Shown: positions 8,530 to 15,817, counted from the first letter of the stretch. The stretch: DNA of 57,413 nt from UBA4644 sp964541085 (GCA_964541085.1 CAZIPA010000010.1:1-57413), one strand, 5' to 3'. Numbers and translations are program-made. Notes: generated from the letters alone by a model not told the origin.

Positions 8530-8712
8530 AATCTCTGGAAAAGACGGGCCGTATGCGGCTGCGGCCTCCACGATTTCCGGCGGCTGTTTTTGGAAAAGCA
8601 CACCCTTCCGCAGCTTCAGCATTTCCGCCAGCGCCTGTGCGGTCAGCAGTGTCAGAATCGTCAGCAGCAATGCCAGCAGCAACAGCCAGCTGCGCCACCT
8701 TTGTTCCTTCAC
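8530..8712 (-). pseudogene. Orphan start of a small membrane protein (possible gene remnant)
   Basis: A GTG at 8712, preceded by AAGGAAGGGG, opens a frame beginning MKEQRWRSWLLLLALLLT, a clear signal-anchor helix. About 50 codons have the GC-rich third positions of real genes here. The frame then passes without a stop through the terminator-like hairpin and into selA in another phase, so no complete product is evident. A consensus-like promoter lies upstream. It may be the remnant of a truncated gene, a short gene with a frameshift, or chance. Function unknown. Confidence 0.25.
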
Positions 8713-8739
8713 GAATCACCCCTTCCTTTCCGGCTTGCA

Positions 8740-8804
8740 TAACATATTTTATCACATAAATAATAACATAGTTATCACCGATTTTCAATCATAAAATTAT
8801 GTTA
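8740..8804. promoter_or_regulatory. Cluster of TAACATA operator-like repeats
   Basis: TAACATA occurs at 8740-8746 and 8764-8770, and inverted as TATGTTA at 8798-8804. The middle copy is part of the palindrome ATAAC-ATA-GTTAT (8763-8775), which covers the minus-strand -10 box. Short repeated half-sites of this kind suit dimeric ribbon-helix-helix proteins, one of which is encoded 14 bp away. Autoregulation is inferred. Confidence 0.45.
8760..8788 (-). promoter_or_regulatory. Promoter reading toward selA
   Basis: On the minus strand TTGAAA, 17 bp, TATTAT. It lies in the AT-rich divergent gap and would drive the orphan membrane frame and possibly selA-selB-selC. Confidence 0.55.
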
Positions 8805-8817
8805 AGAGGTGATTTTC

Positions 8818-9024
8818 ATGCCGCCGCAGGAAGAGGAAAAGCTGGTTCTGCACCCGAAACGGGCCAAGGGCGAGGATGGCTACCGTATCTTCTCCGTCCG
8901 CATCCGGGAAGAGCTGGTGGAACGGATCAATCAGATTTCCGCCCAGTCCGGCTACAGCCGCAACGAGCTCATCGCACGGTTTCTGGAATATGCCGTGGAT
9001 CGGTGCGTGGTGGAAGACAAATAA
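8818..9024 (+). CDS. Ribbon-helix-helix (CopG/MetJ-like) DNA-binding protein
   Basis: A 68-aa protein. The segment YRIFSVRIREELVERINQIS (residues 22-41), followed by AQSGYSRNELIARFLEYAVD, matches a ribbon-helix-helix fold: a short beta strand for DNA contact, then two helices. The start ATG has AAGAGG 8 nt upstream; a GTG three codons earlier is also in frame. It stands alone, with its own terminator. No toxin gene follows, so an antitoxin role is unsupported. The repeated TAACATA sites just upstream suggest that it controls its own promoter and perhaps the divergent one. Confidence 0.8.
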   Translation: MPPQEEEKLVLHPKRAKGEDGYRIFSVRIREELVERINQISAQSGYSRNELIARFLEYAVDRCVVEDK

Positions 9025-9031
9025 TGCAAAA

Positions 9032-9065
9032 GCCCCGGAACACACCGTTCCGGGGCAATCTTTTT
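9032..9065 (+). terminator. Terminator between convergent genes
   Basis: GCCCCGGAAC/GTTCCGGGGC, a perfect 10-bp stem with a 5-nt loop, followed by AATCTTTTT. It ends the ribbon-helix-helix gene; the minus-strand side (aminotransferase) has only a short A/T tail. Confidence 0.9.
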
Positions 9066-9076
9066 GGGTAATTCGG

Positions 9077-10246
9077 TTATCGTCTTGCGGGGATATTTTT
9101 GCGGATGCTCTCCAGACGGTTCAGCGCCTCATACAGTGTTTCGTCCTTTTTGGCAAAGTGGAAGCGGATGAGATGATTCACATCCTCCCGGAAAAAGCTG
9201 GAGCCGGGCACCGCGCCCACGCCCACCTTTTCCGCCAGCGTTTCGCAAAACTCCAGATCGCTCCGGTATCCAAACTCGGAAATGTCCAGCATCACATAAT
9301 AGGCGCCCTGGGGCACATTGTGTACAAGGCCGATATCGTCCAGGCCCCGGAGGAACAGATCCCGCTTGTGGGTGTATTCCGCAAGCAGACCGTCATAATA
9401 GTCCTGTCCGAAGCGCAGACCCGTCACCACGGCCTCCTGCAGGGGCGCTGCCGCACCTACCGTCAGAAAATCATGCACCTTTTTGATGCGTTCGCTGATC
9501 TCCGCCGGGGCGATGGTATAGCCCAGCCGCCAGCCGGTGATGGAATAGGTCTTGGACAGAGAGCTGCAGCAGATGGTGCGCTTCCACATTCCGGGGAGAG
9601 AGCTGAAATAAATGTGCTCATAGGGGGCGTAAACGATGTGCTCGTAAACCTCGTCGGTAATCACATACACATCATATTTTTCCGCCAGATCGGCAATGAG
9701 CTGGAGCTCCTGCCGGGTGAACACCTTGCCGCAGGGGTTGGAGGGATTGCACAGAATCAGGGCCTTGGCCTTCTGCTGAAAAGCCTGCTCCAACACATCC
9801 GGATCAAAGTGATAATCCGGCGGGCACAGGGGCACATAGACGGGCTCTGCACCGGAGAGAATGGCATCTGCGCCATAGTTTTCATAGAAGGGGGAGAACA
9901 CAACCACCTTGTCGCCGGGGTTGACCACCGTCATCATGGCGGCCATCATGGCCTCGGTGCTGCCGCAGGTGACGACGATTTCACTTTCCGGGTCAATTTG
10001 GCGGCCCATGCGGGGAGACTGCTTTTCCGCCAGCGCCTCCCGGAAGTTCTTTGCGCCCCAGGTGATGGAATACTGGTGGAAATCCTCATGGGAAACCTCT
10101 GCCAGCCGCTTGAGAATGGCCTCCGGCGGATCAAAATCCGGGAATCCCTGCGACAGATTCACCGCACCGTATTTTGCGGAAATGCGGGTCATGCGGCGAA
10201 TGACGGAATCGGTAAAGACGCTTGTGCGTTCAGAAAGGGGCTGCAT
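9077..10246 (-). CDS. PLP-dependent class I/II aminotransferase
   Basis: A 389-aa fold-type I aminotransferase. It shows NLSQGFPDFDPP near residue 30, the Asn-containing CNPSNPCGK (about 166-174), TDEVYE (198-203), the PLP lysine in SSLSKTYSITGWR (Lys232), and a C-terminal Arg in HLIRFHFAKK. The subgroup includes aspartate, methionine and aromatic aminotransferases; the substrate cannot be read from sequence. Its ATG overlaps the stop of the upstream FAD oxidase (TGATG), so the two are coupled. Plausibly it acts on an amino acid whose 2-oxo acid/2-hydroxy acid couple is handled by the partner (inference). Confidence 0.9.
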   Translation of the reverse strand: MQPLSERTSVFTDSVIRRMTRISAKYGAVNLSQGFPDFDPPEAILKRLAEVSHEDFHQYSITWGAKNFREALAEKQSPRMGRQIDPESEIVVTCGSTEAMMAAMMTVVNPGDKVVVFSPFYENYGADAILSGAEPVYVPLCPPDYHFDPDVLEQAFQQKAKALILCNPSNPCGKVFTRQELQLIADLAEKYDVYVITDEVYEHIVYAPYEHIYFSSLPGMWKRTICCSSLSKTYSITGWRLGYTIAPAEISERIKKVHDFLTVGAAAPLQEAVVTGLRFGQDYYDGLLAEYTHKRDLFLRGLDDIGLVHNVPQGAYYVMLDISEFGYRSDLEFCETLAEKVGVGAVPGSSFFREDVNHLIRFHFAKKDETLYEALNRLESIRKNIPARR

Positions 10247-11634
10247 CAGTTGTTTCCTCCCAGAATATAGGATTTCTTGTCGTTCAGAATGTGCAGGGGA
10301 TCCAGTGCGTCCTTGATGCGGTTCATGGTCTCCAGATTGGCCTTCGGCGTTTCGTGGAGGAAATAGTGGCGCTTGCTGATGCCGATGCCGTGCTCACCGG
10401 AGGTGACACCGCCCAGGGCGTAGGCCCTGGCATAGGCCTTTTCCATGTTCTGCTTCAGCTCCCGCTGCCAGGTTTCCTCATCCCGGCTGCCCCGCACCAC
10501 GCAGAGATGCACATTGCCGTCACCGGCGTGGCCAAAGCTCACCATCTGCATACCGCTCTCCTGCTCCAGCGCATTGATAAAGGCGATAAAATCGGCGGTC
10601 TTGCTGATGGGCACCACGATGTCCACCGGCTCCTGCTCGGAAACGGCTTCCACCGCCTTCACCAGCGCGCCCCGCACCCGCCAGATATCGGCGGCCTGTT
10701 TGGGATCGGTGAGGACGATATAATCCATGGCACCGTGCTCCAGCGCCGTCTGCCGCACCCGCTCCGCGCTGTCCTGCACCTGTGCCTTTCTGCCGTCAAA
10801 GGTCAGCAGAATGAAGGAACCGGCATCCTTGCAGGGATACTGCACGCCGGAATACTGCTCGCCCAGCGCCACCACCTTCCGCTGAATAAACTCCACGGCG
10901 GTGGGATTGGCATCGGCCTGCAAAATGGCCAGCACGCTGCGAATGCCCGTTTCCAGATCGGGATAGGGCACCAGCACGCTGACAGAGGTCTCCGGCTTGG
11001 GGATCAGCTTCAGAATGCACTTGGTGATGACCGCCAGTGTGCCCTCGGAGCCTACCAGCAGATGCTTCAGGGAAAGGCCGCTGGCATCCTTCACATTTTT
11101 GCCGCCGGCCTGCATGACGGTACCGTCGGCCAGAACGACCTCCAGACCACGCACATAGTCCCGGGTCACGCCGTATTTCACTGCCCGCATACCGCCGGCA
11201 TTGGTGCTGATGTTGCCGCCGATGGAGGATTCCTTGTCGCCGGGATCGGGGGGATAGAACAGGCCCCGCTCCTCCACATAGGCCTGCAAGTCCTGCAGCA
11301 GCATACCCGGCTCCACGGTGATGGTCATGGTATCTCTGTCCAGCTCCAGCACCCGGTTCATCCGGGACAGATCCAGAATGATGCCGCCGTCCAGCGGCAC
11401 GGTGGAGCCTACCAGATTGGTGCCCGCACCCCGGGGCGTGACGGGAATGCGGTTTTCGTGGGCATATTGCAGCAGCCGGGACACCTGCTCCGTGCTTTCC
11501 GGGAACACCAGCGCCTCCGCCTGTCCCTTCCGGCGGCCCAGCGTATCGCTGAGATATTTTTCCTCGATATGGTCAAAGACCGTCTGCTCCGCACCGGGGA
11601 AAATGGAGCGGAGAATGCTCTTGTCAACAGCCAT
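10246..11634 (-). CDS. FAD-binding 2-hydroxyacid dehydrogenase (GlcD / D-lactate dehydrogenase family)
   Basis: A 462-aa flavoprotein with an N-terminal PCMH-type FAD domain (TPRGAGTNLVGSTVPLDGG near 65-83, SSIGGNISTNAGG near 136-148) and a C-terminal FAD-oxidase domain ending in FGHAGDGNVHLCV and GEHGIGISKRHYF, the usual metal/substrate region. Family members oxidise glycolate, D-lactate or other D-2-hydroxy acids, or reduce 2-oxo acids with electron bifurcation via EtfAB; no Etf genes are visible here. RBS AAAGGAC. Overlaps the aminotransferase gene by 1 bp. Confidence 0.88.
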   Translation of the reverse strand: MAVDKSILRSIFPGAEQTVFDHIEEKYLSDTLGRRKGQAEALVFPESTEQVSRLLQYAHENRIPVTPRGAGTNLVGSTVPLDGGIILDLSRMNRVLELDRDTMTITVEPGMLLQDLQAYVEERGLFYPPDPGDKESSIGGNISTNAGGMRAVKYGVTRDYVRGLEVVLADGTVMQAGGKNVKDASGLSLKHLLVGSEGTLAVITKCILKLIPKPETSVSVLVPYPDLETGIRSVLAILQADANPTAVEFIQRKVVALGEQYSGVQYPCKDAGSFILLTFDGRKAQVQDSAERVRQTALEHGAMDYIVLTDPKQAADIWRVRGALVKAVEAVSEQEPVDIVVPISKTADFIAFINALEQESGMQMVSFGHAGDGNVHLCVVRGSRDEETWQRELKQNMEKAYARAYALGGVTSGEHGIGISKRHYFLHETPKANLETMNRIKDALDPLHILNDKKSYILGGNN

Positions 11635-11717
11635 AAGCTAAGTCCTTTCTTTTGACAGCCGAAAAACCGCAGCGAGGCGGCTTTCCGACAGATGTGGTTC
11701 ACTTCAGCTTTGATTTC

Positions 11718-11742
11718 AGCGGCCGTTTTCCGGCCGCTTTTT
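11718..11742 (+). terminator. Orphan plus-strand terminator-like hairpin
   Basis: AGCGGCCG-TTTTC-CGGCCGCT followed by TTTT. No plus-strand gene ends here, since the flanking genes are both on the minus strand. It stands 5 bp from the four-hairpin repeat and may be associated with it, or it may form in the leader of the FAD-oxidase gene on the minus strand. Confidence 0.45.
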
Positions 11743-11747
11743 CGATT

Positions 11748-11883
11748 GTTTTTGGCCGTAATCTATGTGATTATGGTCAAAAACACCGTAACCCGCCGTG
11801 TTTTTCTCAAAAAACCGGCGAAACTGCGCCGCAGCGCAGAGCCATTCTGTCGAAGGGAACCCAGCGCAGCGGTTCCCTGACAG
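11748..11883 (+). repeat. 136-bp four-hairpin element, copy 1
   Basis: Four hairpins in series: HP1 11748-11784 (16-bp arms, GTTTTTGGCCGTAATC), HP2 11794-11820 (CGCCG...CGGCG with a T5/A5 inner stem), HP3 11824-11839 (CTGCGC-CGCA-GCGCAG), HP4 11847-11883 (CTGTC and GGGAACC stems). A second copy of exactly the same length and spacing lies at 32723-32858, with compensatory stem changes. It begins 1 bp from the metQ stop codon; read in metQ direction, HP4 comes first and may serve as the metQ terminator or a 3' structure. Confidence 0.8.
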
Positions 11884-11884
11884 T

Positions 11885-12730
11885 TTATTTCAGCAGGTCT
11901 TCGTCCCAGCCCACGGAGACGAAATAGCCCTTGTATTCGCCGTCAAACACAGCCTGGGTCTCGGCAGAATGATAGGCATCCACGATCTTCTGATACAGGG
12001 CCCTGGTTTCCGCATTTTCCAGATCGGCAGAGCGGGCGGCGATCAGGCACCAGTATTCCTGCTGATCCAGATTTTCATCCTGGAAGATGGCTTCCTCCTG
12101 CTTCAGGCCGAAGTCCAGCGCAAAGTTGCCGTTGACCACGGCGGCGGTCACATCGGGCAGGATGGAGGGGATGGTGTTGGCCTTCATCTCCTCGATCTGG
12201 ATGTTGACGCTGTAGGAGGTGATGTCGTTCAGGTTGGGGTTGAAGCCGGCCTCGTCGCTGAGGGTGATAAGGCCCGCAGATTCCAGCACCTTCAGGGCAC
12301 GGCCGCCGTTGCTCTCATCGTCGGGGATAGCCACGGTATCGCCGTCCTTCAGCTCGGACACGGAGGAAACTTTCTGGGAATAGATGTTCAGGGGGATAAT
12401 CAGCGTGTTGCCGATGTTCTGAATCTCATAGCCGTAGCTGTTGACCTCAGACTCCAGATACACCCGATGCTGAAAGGCATTCAGGTCGATCTCGCCGTTG
12501 GCCAGCGCATTGTTGGGGGTGACAAAGTCGGAGAACTGGACGATCTCCAGATTGACGCCTTCCTCAGCCATGAGCTTTTTGGCGGGCTGCCACAGGTCTT
12601 CGTAAAAGCTTCCGGTAACGCCGATTTTAATGGTTTTGGCTTCGCCGTCAGCCTTCTGGCCGCAGGCACACAGCAGGGACAGGATCACAAGGGCGGCCAG
12701 CAGCAGGGCCGGGATTTTCTTCAGCTTCAT
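11885..12730 (-). CDS. metQ: Methionine ABC transporter substrate-binding lipoprotein
   Basis: 281 aa. A lipoprotein signal (MKLKKIPALLLAALVILSLL then CAC-G) anchors it outside the membrane. The mature part has the NlpA/MetQ family segments IKIGVTGSFYEDLW, FSDFVTPNNALANGEIDLNAFQH and TVAIPDDESNGGRALKVLESAG. It captures methionine for MetNI. Two ATGs are close together; the second (12730) has GGAGG 8 nt upstream and is chosen. It is last in metN-metI-metQ, 68 bp after metI. A four-hairpin repeat follows at once. Confidence 0.95.
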   Translation of the reverse strand: MKLKKIPALLLAALVILSLLCACGQKADGEAKTIKIGVTGSFYEDLWQPAKKLMAEEGVNLEIVQFSDFVTPNNALANGEIDLNAFQHRVYLESEVNSYGYEIQNIGNTLIIPLNIYSQKVSSVSELKDGDTVAIPDDESNGGRALKVLESAGLITLSDEAGFNPNLNDITSYSVNIQIEEMKANTIPSILPDVTAAVVNGNFALDFGLKQEEAIFQDENLDQQEYWCLIAARSADLENAETRALYQKIVDAYHSAETQAVFDGEYKGYFVSVGWDEDLLK

Positions 12731-12798
12731 GTTCATTTCCTCCAGATGTTGTTTTGGTTGTTGTTCCTTGTATAGCAGCGGCCCGGGGGCCGGGATGC

Positions 12799-13479
12799 TC
12801 AGTGGGTGTTTTTCCTGACGATATGGCCGCCGATGAGCTGAATCAGACTCACCAGCAGAAATACCACCAGCACGGTGACATAGGTCACATCGGTCATGTT
12901 CCGGTCGTGACCGTAGCGGATGGCAAAGTCGCCCAGTCCGCCCGCGCCTACCGCACCGGCCATAGCCGTCAGGCCGATGAGGCTGATGACGGTAATGGTG
13001 GTGCCCCGGACGATGGCCGCCACGCTCTCCCGCAGATAGACCCGGAAGATGATCTCCAGCGGCGTGGAGCCCATGGACAGAGCCGCCTCCACCAGCCCCT
13101 TGTCCACCTGGGCCAGCGCGCTTTCGATCTGCCGGGTGAAGAAGGGGACGGTTCCGAAGACCAGCGGCACAATGGCGCCCCGCACATAGATGGCCGTGCC
13201 CATAATCAGACGGGACACCGGCATCACCGCCGTCAGCAGAATGATAAAGGGGATGGAGCGGAAAAAGTTGATGGCCTTGTCCAGAATCTGATAGATCACT
13301 CTGTTTTCCAGAATGCCGCCGGGCTTTGTCACGGTAATCACCACACCCAGCGCCAGTCCCAGCACAAAGGAGATGGCTCCCGACCAGAGCACCATCAGCA
13401 GGGTGTCGCCCATGGCCTGATAAAAGTCCGGCAGACGCTCCATCACATTGGGAATCCATTTATTCAGCAGCTCTTGCAT
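12799..13479 (-). CDS. metI: Methionine ABC transporter permease
   Basis: 226 aa, about five membrane helices. The EAA-loop segment EAALSMGSTPLEIIFRVYLRE for contact with the ATPase is present, followed by the MetI-typical GLTAMAGAVGAGGLGDFAIR. The start ATG has GGAGG 9 nt upstream and lies inside the last codons of metN (20-bp overlap), so translation is coupled. It forms the membrane channel of the MetNIQ importer. Confidence 0.94.
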   Translation of the reverse strand: MQELLNKWIPNVMERLPDFYQAMGDTLLMVLWSGAISFVLGLALGVVITVTKPGGILENRVIYQILDKAINFFRSIPFIILLTAVMPVSRLIMGTAIYVRGAIVPLVFGTVPFFTRQIESALAQVDKGLVEAALSMGSTPLEIIFRVYLRESVAAIVRGTTITVISLIGLTAMAGAVGAGGLGDFAIRYGHDRNMTDVTYVTVLVVFLLVSLIQLIGGHIVRKNTH

Positions 13480-14506
13480 CCTTGATGACCTCCACTCCCA
13501 CATCGTGCTCGATGAGATATTCAATGGCCTGTGTGACCTGGGCCCGCTGGCCGCTGATAATGGCCACGGTGCCGCCAATGGGCACATTCTGAATGATTTC
13601 GATATTGGCAAAGATGATGTTCACATCCACCTGGAACAGCCGGGAGATGGACGAAATCACCGGCTGAGAGGCGTTGCTTTGCAGATAGGACAGCCGCACG
13701 ATCAGCTCGCCGGGCTGAAGCCGGGTAATGGGCGCGTCCGCCGCCACCAGCTCGTTGATCTTCTGCAAATTGGAGGTGGTGCGGATAAAGCTCCGGGTGA
13801 CCTCCTGCCGGGGGGTGGAAAACACGGTAAGCACATCGCTCTCCTCCACCACACGGCCATGCTCCATCACCGCCACACGGCTGCAAATCTCCTTCACCAC
13901 GGCCATTTCATGGGTGATGAGCACAATGGTGATGCCCAGTGTCTCGTTCAGCTGACGCAGCAGCTGCAAAATGGATTTTGTGGTCTGGGGATCCAGCGCG
14001 GAGGTGGCCTCGTCGCACAGCAGCACATTGGGATCGTTGGCCAGCGCCCGGGCAATGGCTACCCGCTGCTTCTGTCCGCCGGACAGCTGACTGGGATAGG
14101 CGTCCTCCTTGTCGGAAATGTCCACCAGCGCCAGCAGCCGCCGCACCTTTTCCGCAATCTGCGCCTTGCTCAGGCCGCTGCCCCGGAGAGGATAGGCCAC
14201 ATTGCCGAACACCGTGCGGGAGCCCATGAGATTGAAATGCTGGAAGATCATGCCGATCTTCTTTCTGGCCTGCCGCAGCTCAGCAGGAGGCAGGGCGGTG
14301 AGCTCCTGTCCGTCCACCGTCACGGTGCCCTCCGTGGGCCGCTCCAGAAGATTGATGCAGCGCACCAGCGTGGATTTTCCCGCACCGGAAAAGCCGATGA
14401 CACCGAAGATTTCACCCTTTGCAATGTGCAGCGACACATCCTGCACCGCATGGATCTGCCCTTCGCCGGAGCCGAAGTTTTTGGATACATGATTCAGCTG
14501 GATCAA
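13460..14506 (-). CDS. metN: Methionine ABC transporter ATP-binding protein
   Basis: 348 aa. Walker A GFSGAGKST (about 38-46), signature LSGGQKQRVAIARAL, Walker B VLLCDEATSALD and H-loop LITHEM are all present. The C-terminal about 90 residues form a NIL/ACT-like domain, which in MetN senses methionine inside the cell and inhibits transport. RBS AAGGAGG. It is the first gene of the importer operon and is preceded by a terminator and a Met/Cys-rich leader peptide. Confidence 0.96.
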   Translation of the reverse strand: MIQLNHVSKNFGSGEGQIHAVQDVSLHIAKGEIFGVIGFSGAGKSTLVRCINLLERPTEGTVTVDGQELTALPPAELRQARKKIGMIFQHFNLMGSRTVFGNVAYPLRGSGLSKAQIAEKVRRLLALVDISDKEDAYPSQLSGGQKQRVAIARALANDPNVLLCDEATSALDPQTTKSILQLLRQLNETLGITIVLITHEMAVVKEICSRVAVMEHGRVVEESDVLTVFSTPRQEVTRSFIRTTSNLQKINELVAADAPITRLQPGELIVRLSYLQSNASQPVISSISRLFQVDVNIIFANIEIIQNVPIGGTVAIISGQRAQVTQAIEYLIEHDVGVEVIKDARAAE

Positions 14507-14526
14507 GCGGATTCCTCCTTTTTCTC

Positions 14527-14563
14527 AAAACAAAAGCGGGAAGCCCCGTCCCGGGCCTCCCGC
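14527..14563 (-). terminator. Leader terminator (attenuator) in front of metN
   Basis: GCGGGAGGCCC pairs with GGGCTTCCCGC (11 bp, one G-U) and is followed by TTTTGTTTT on the minus strand, ending just before the metN ribosome site. It sits between the Met-rich leader peptide (stop at 14591) and metN, so it must be passed for metNIQ expression. CCUCUGC in the leader could pair with GCGGGAGG as a weak antiterminator (inference). Confidence 0.85.
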
Positions 14564-14590
14564 AAGTTCAGCAGTATCAGAAGTTCACTC

Positions 14591-14725
14591 TCAGCAAACA
14601 TCCTGTCTCAGCAGAGCAGGCAGAGGACGGTGGCTTTTTTTCGCGCAGCAAACCATGCACATCAGCATCATGCCCATGCACATGTACATCGTATCGCGCA
14701 TCATCATAGAAAAATAAGCCGCCAT
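14591..14725 (-). CDS. Met/Cys-rich leader peptide of metNIQ (44 codons)
   Basis: An ATG at 14725, with GGGAG 11 nt upstream, opens a 44-codon frame closed by TGA. Eleven residues are Met (1, 7, 8, 9, 13, 15, 17, 19, 20, 22, 24) and five are Cys (16, 23, 26, 27, 44); Met and Cys make up most of residues 13-27. About 30 nt after the stop comes a strong terminator and then metN. This is the layout of a ribosome-mediated attenuation leader like those of amino-acid biosynthesis operons, but for methionine uptake. Starvation for Met-tRNA would stall the ribosome and favour read-through (inference). Alternative: a very small Met/Cys-rich membrane or metal-binding peptide, since residues 13-27 are hydrophobic. 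No S-box or T-box motif was seen in this leader. Confidence 0.7.
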   Translation of the reverse strand: MAAYFSMMMRDTMYMCMGMMLMCMVCCAKKSHRPLPALLRQDVC

Positions 14726-14777
14726 GATGAGAGTTTCTCCCTTCCGTCCGCCCTGGGGCGAACAGCATCTGCCCTAT

Positions 14778-14806
14778 ACATTAACACCGAAGCTTCCCGC
14801 TGTCAA
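14778..14806 (-). promoter_or_regulatory. Promoter of the metNIQ leader
   Basis: On the minus strand a perfect TTGACA, 17-bp spacer, TAATGT. The expected start near 14770 leaves about 45 nt of 5' leader before the leader-peptide ATG. Confidence 0.65.
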
Positions 14807-14835
14807 TAAAAAATTGCACATTTCTGCAACTTTTT

Positions 14836-15759
14836 TCAAATTTCATCCGCTTCATCCCCGGCTTCCGCCGCCGTCATGGCATCAAAGCGCTCCAGAAAGC
14901 TGTGCTCCACGCCGTTGCTCTTGTAGCCGGGAAAGGTGTCCAGCGCCACCGCATGAATGCTGCGGAAGATGCTTTTCTCCAGATTGGGGCTGGTCTGCCG
15001 CAGAGTGCGCAGCAGGGTCTTGATCTCCTGCCGCTTGGACAGGCCCACGCCGCCGTCCTCCGCCGCCTTTTCTGTAAACCGGCAGGCGCACTGGATAAAC
15101 TCCAGCTCGTTATACCGCACCCAGGCCAGAATGTCCTCCTCATGGATGCAGTACATGGGCCGGATGAGGGTCATGCCGGGAAAATTTTTGCTGTGGAGCT
15201 TGGGGGGCATGGCCTGTAGCTGGGCCCCGTAAAACATGGCCAGCACCGTCGTTTCCACCACATCGTTGAAATGATGGCCCAGGGCGATTTTGTTGCAGCC
15301 CAGCGCCCGGGCCTGACTGTAAAGATGTCCCCGGCGCATCCGCGCGCACAGATAGCAGGGATTCTTTTCCGCCTTGTTGGCCACCTGAAATACATCGCTT
15401 TCAAAAATCGTCACCGGAATGTCCAGCAGCGCGGCATTTTCCTGAATCTTCTGCCGGTTCCGGGGGGCATAGCCCGGGTCCATCACCAGATAGGTCAGGT
15501 CAAAGGGAAAATCGCTGTGCCGCTGCAGCTGCTGCAAAAGCTTTGCCATCAGCATGGAATCCTTGCCGCCGGAAATGCACACGGCGATATGATCCCCCGG
15601 CTGGATCAGCTGATACTGCTTGACAGCGATGATAAAGGGATTCCAGATTTCCTTCCGATATTTTTTGATGATGCTGCGCTCAATGCGCTGGCACCGGTTC
15701 AGCTCCCGCTCCAAGGGCTCCGCCTCCCGCATGATATTCTGCCGCCTATTATACGCCAT
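14836..15759 (-). CDS. PP-loop ATPase, TtcA-like tRNA thiolation protein
   Basis: A 307-aa protein with the PP-loop SGGKDS that adenylates a tRNA base, and a CYLCARMRRG CxxC pair used in sulfur transfer or Fe-S binding; more Cys occur near IQCACRF. The nearest relatives I recognise are tRNA 2-thiocytidine synthases (TtcA) and their Firmicutes cousins, whose exact target base is often unknown. Start is uncertain. The ATG at 15759 has GGGAAGGG upstream. A TTGCGG-17-TATAAT promoter overlaps its first codons and would fit a start at 15732 instead. Confidence 0.8.
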   Translation of the reverse strand: MAYNRRQNIMREAEPLERELNRCQRIERSIIKKYRKEIWNPFIIAVKQYQLIQPGDHIAVCISGGKDSMLMAKLLQQLQRHSDFPFDLTYLVMDPGYAPRNRQKIQENAALLDIPVTIFESDVFQVANKAEKNPCYLCARMRRGHLYSQARALGCNKIALGHHFNDVVETTVLAMFYGAQLQAMPPKLHSKNFPGMTLIRPMYCIHEEDILAWVRYNELEFIQCACRFTEKAAEDGGVGLSKRQEIKTLLRTLRQTSPNLEKSIFRSIHAVALDTFPGYKSNGVEHSFLERFDAMTAAEAGDEADEI

Positions 15760-15776
15760 CCGTGCCCTTCCCGCAA
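15748..15776 (-). promoter_or_regulatory. Possible promoter of the TtcA-like gene
   Basis: On the minus strand TTGCGG, 17 bp, perfect TATAAT. If used, transcription would begin inside the longest reading frame, leaving a nearly leaderless ATG at 15732. This bears on the start codon choice. Confidence 0.45.
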
Positions 15777-15788
15777 GCCGAAAAATGC

Positions 15789-15817
15789 TTGCGCCCCGGG
15801 AAAAGCTCTGCTATACT
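15789..15817 (+). promoter_or_regulatory. Promoter of the birA operon
   Basis: TTGCGC, 17 bp, TATACT on the plus strand, 55 bp before the birA start. Confidence 0.6.

Noticed and set aside
8818..9024. Ribbon-helix-helix protein as antitoxin of a toxin-antitoxin pair
   Set aside because: A terminator follows directly and no toxin-like frame is adjacent on either side.
11655..11690. Terminator-like hairpin (CCGC...GCGG then TTTTT) in the leader of the FAD-oxidase gene
   Set aside because: The stem is only four pairs and competes with an equally weak AGCCG/CGGCT pairing; too little to claim an attenuator.
12731..13459. N-terminal extension of the metQ frame to 524 codons
   Set aside because: It overlaps metI in another frame; a lipoprotein signal starts exactly at 12730.
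13480..13611. N-terminal extension of metI
   Set aside because: It would lie inside metN in another frame; the ATG at 13479 has a good ribosome site and matches the family start.
14507..14835. S-box (SAM) riboswitch or Met T-box before metN
   Set aside because: None of the core sequences I know for these RNAs could be found; the leader is explained by a short peptide and a terminator.
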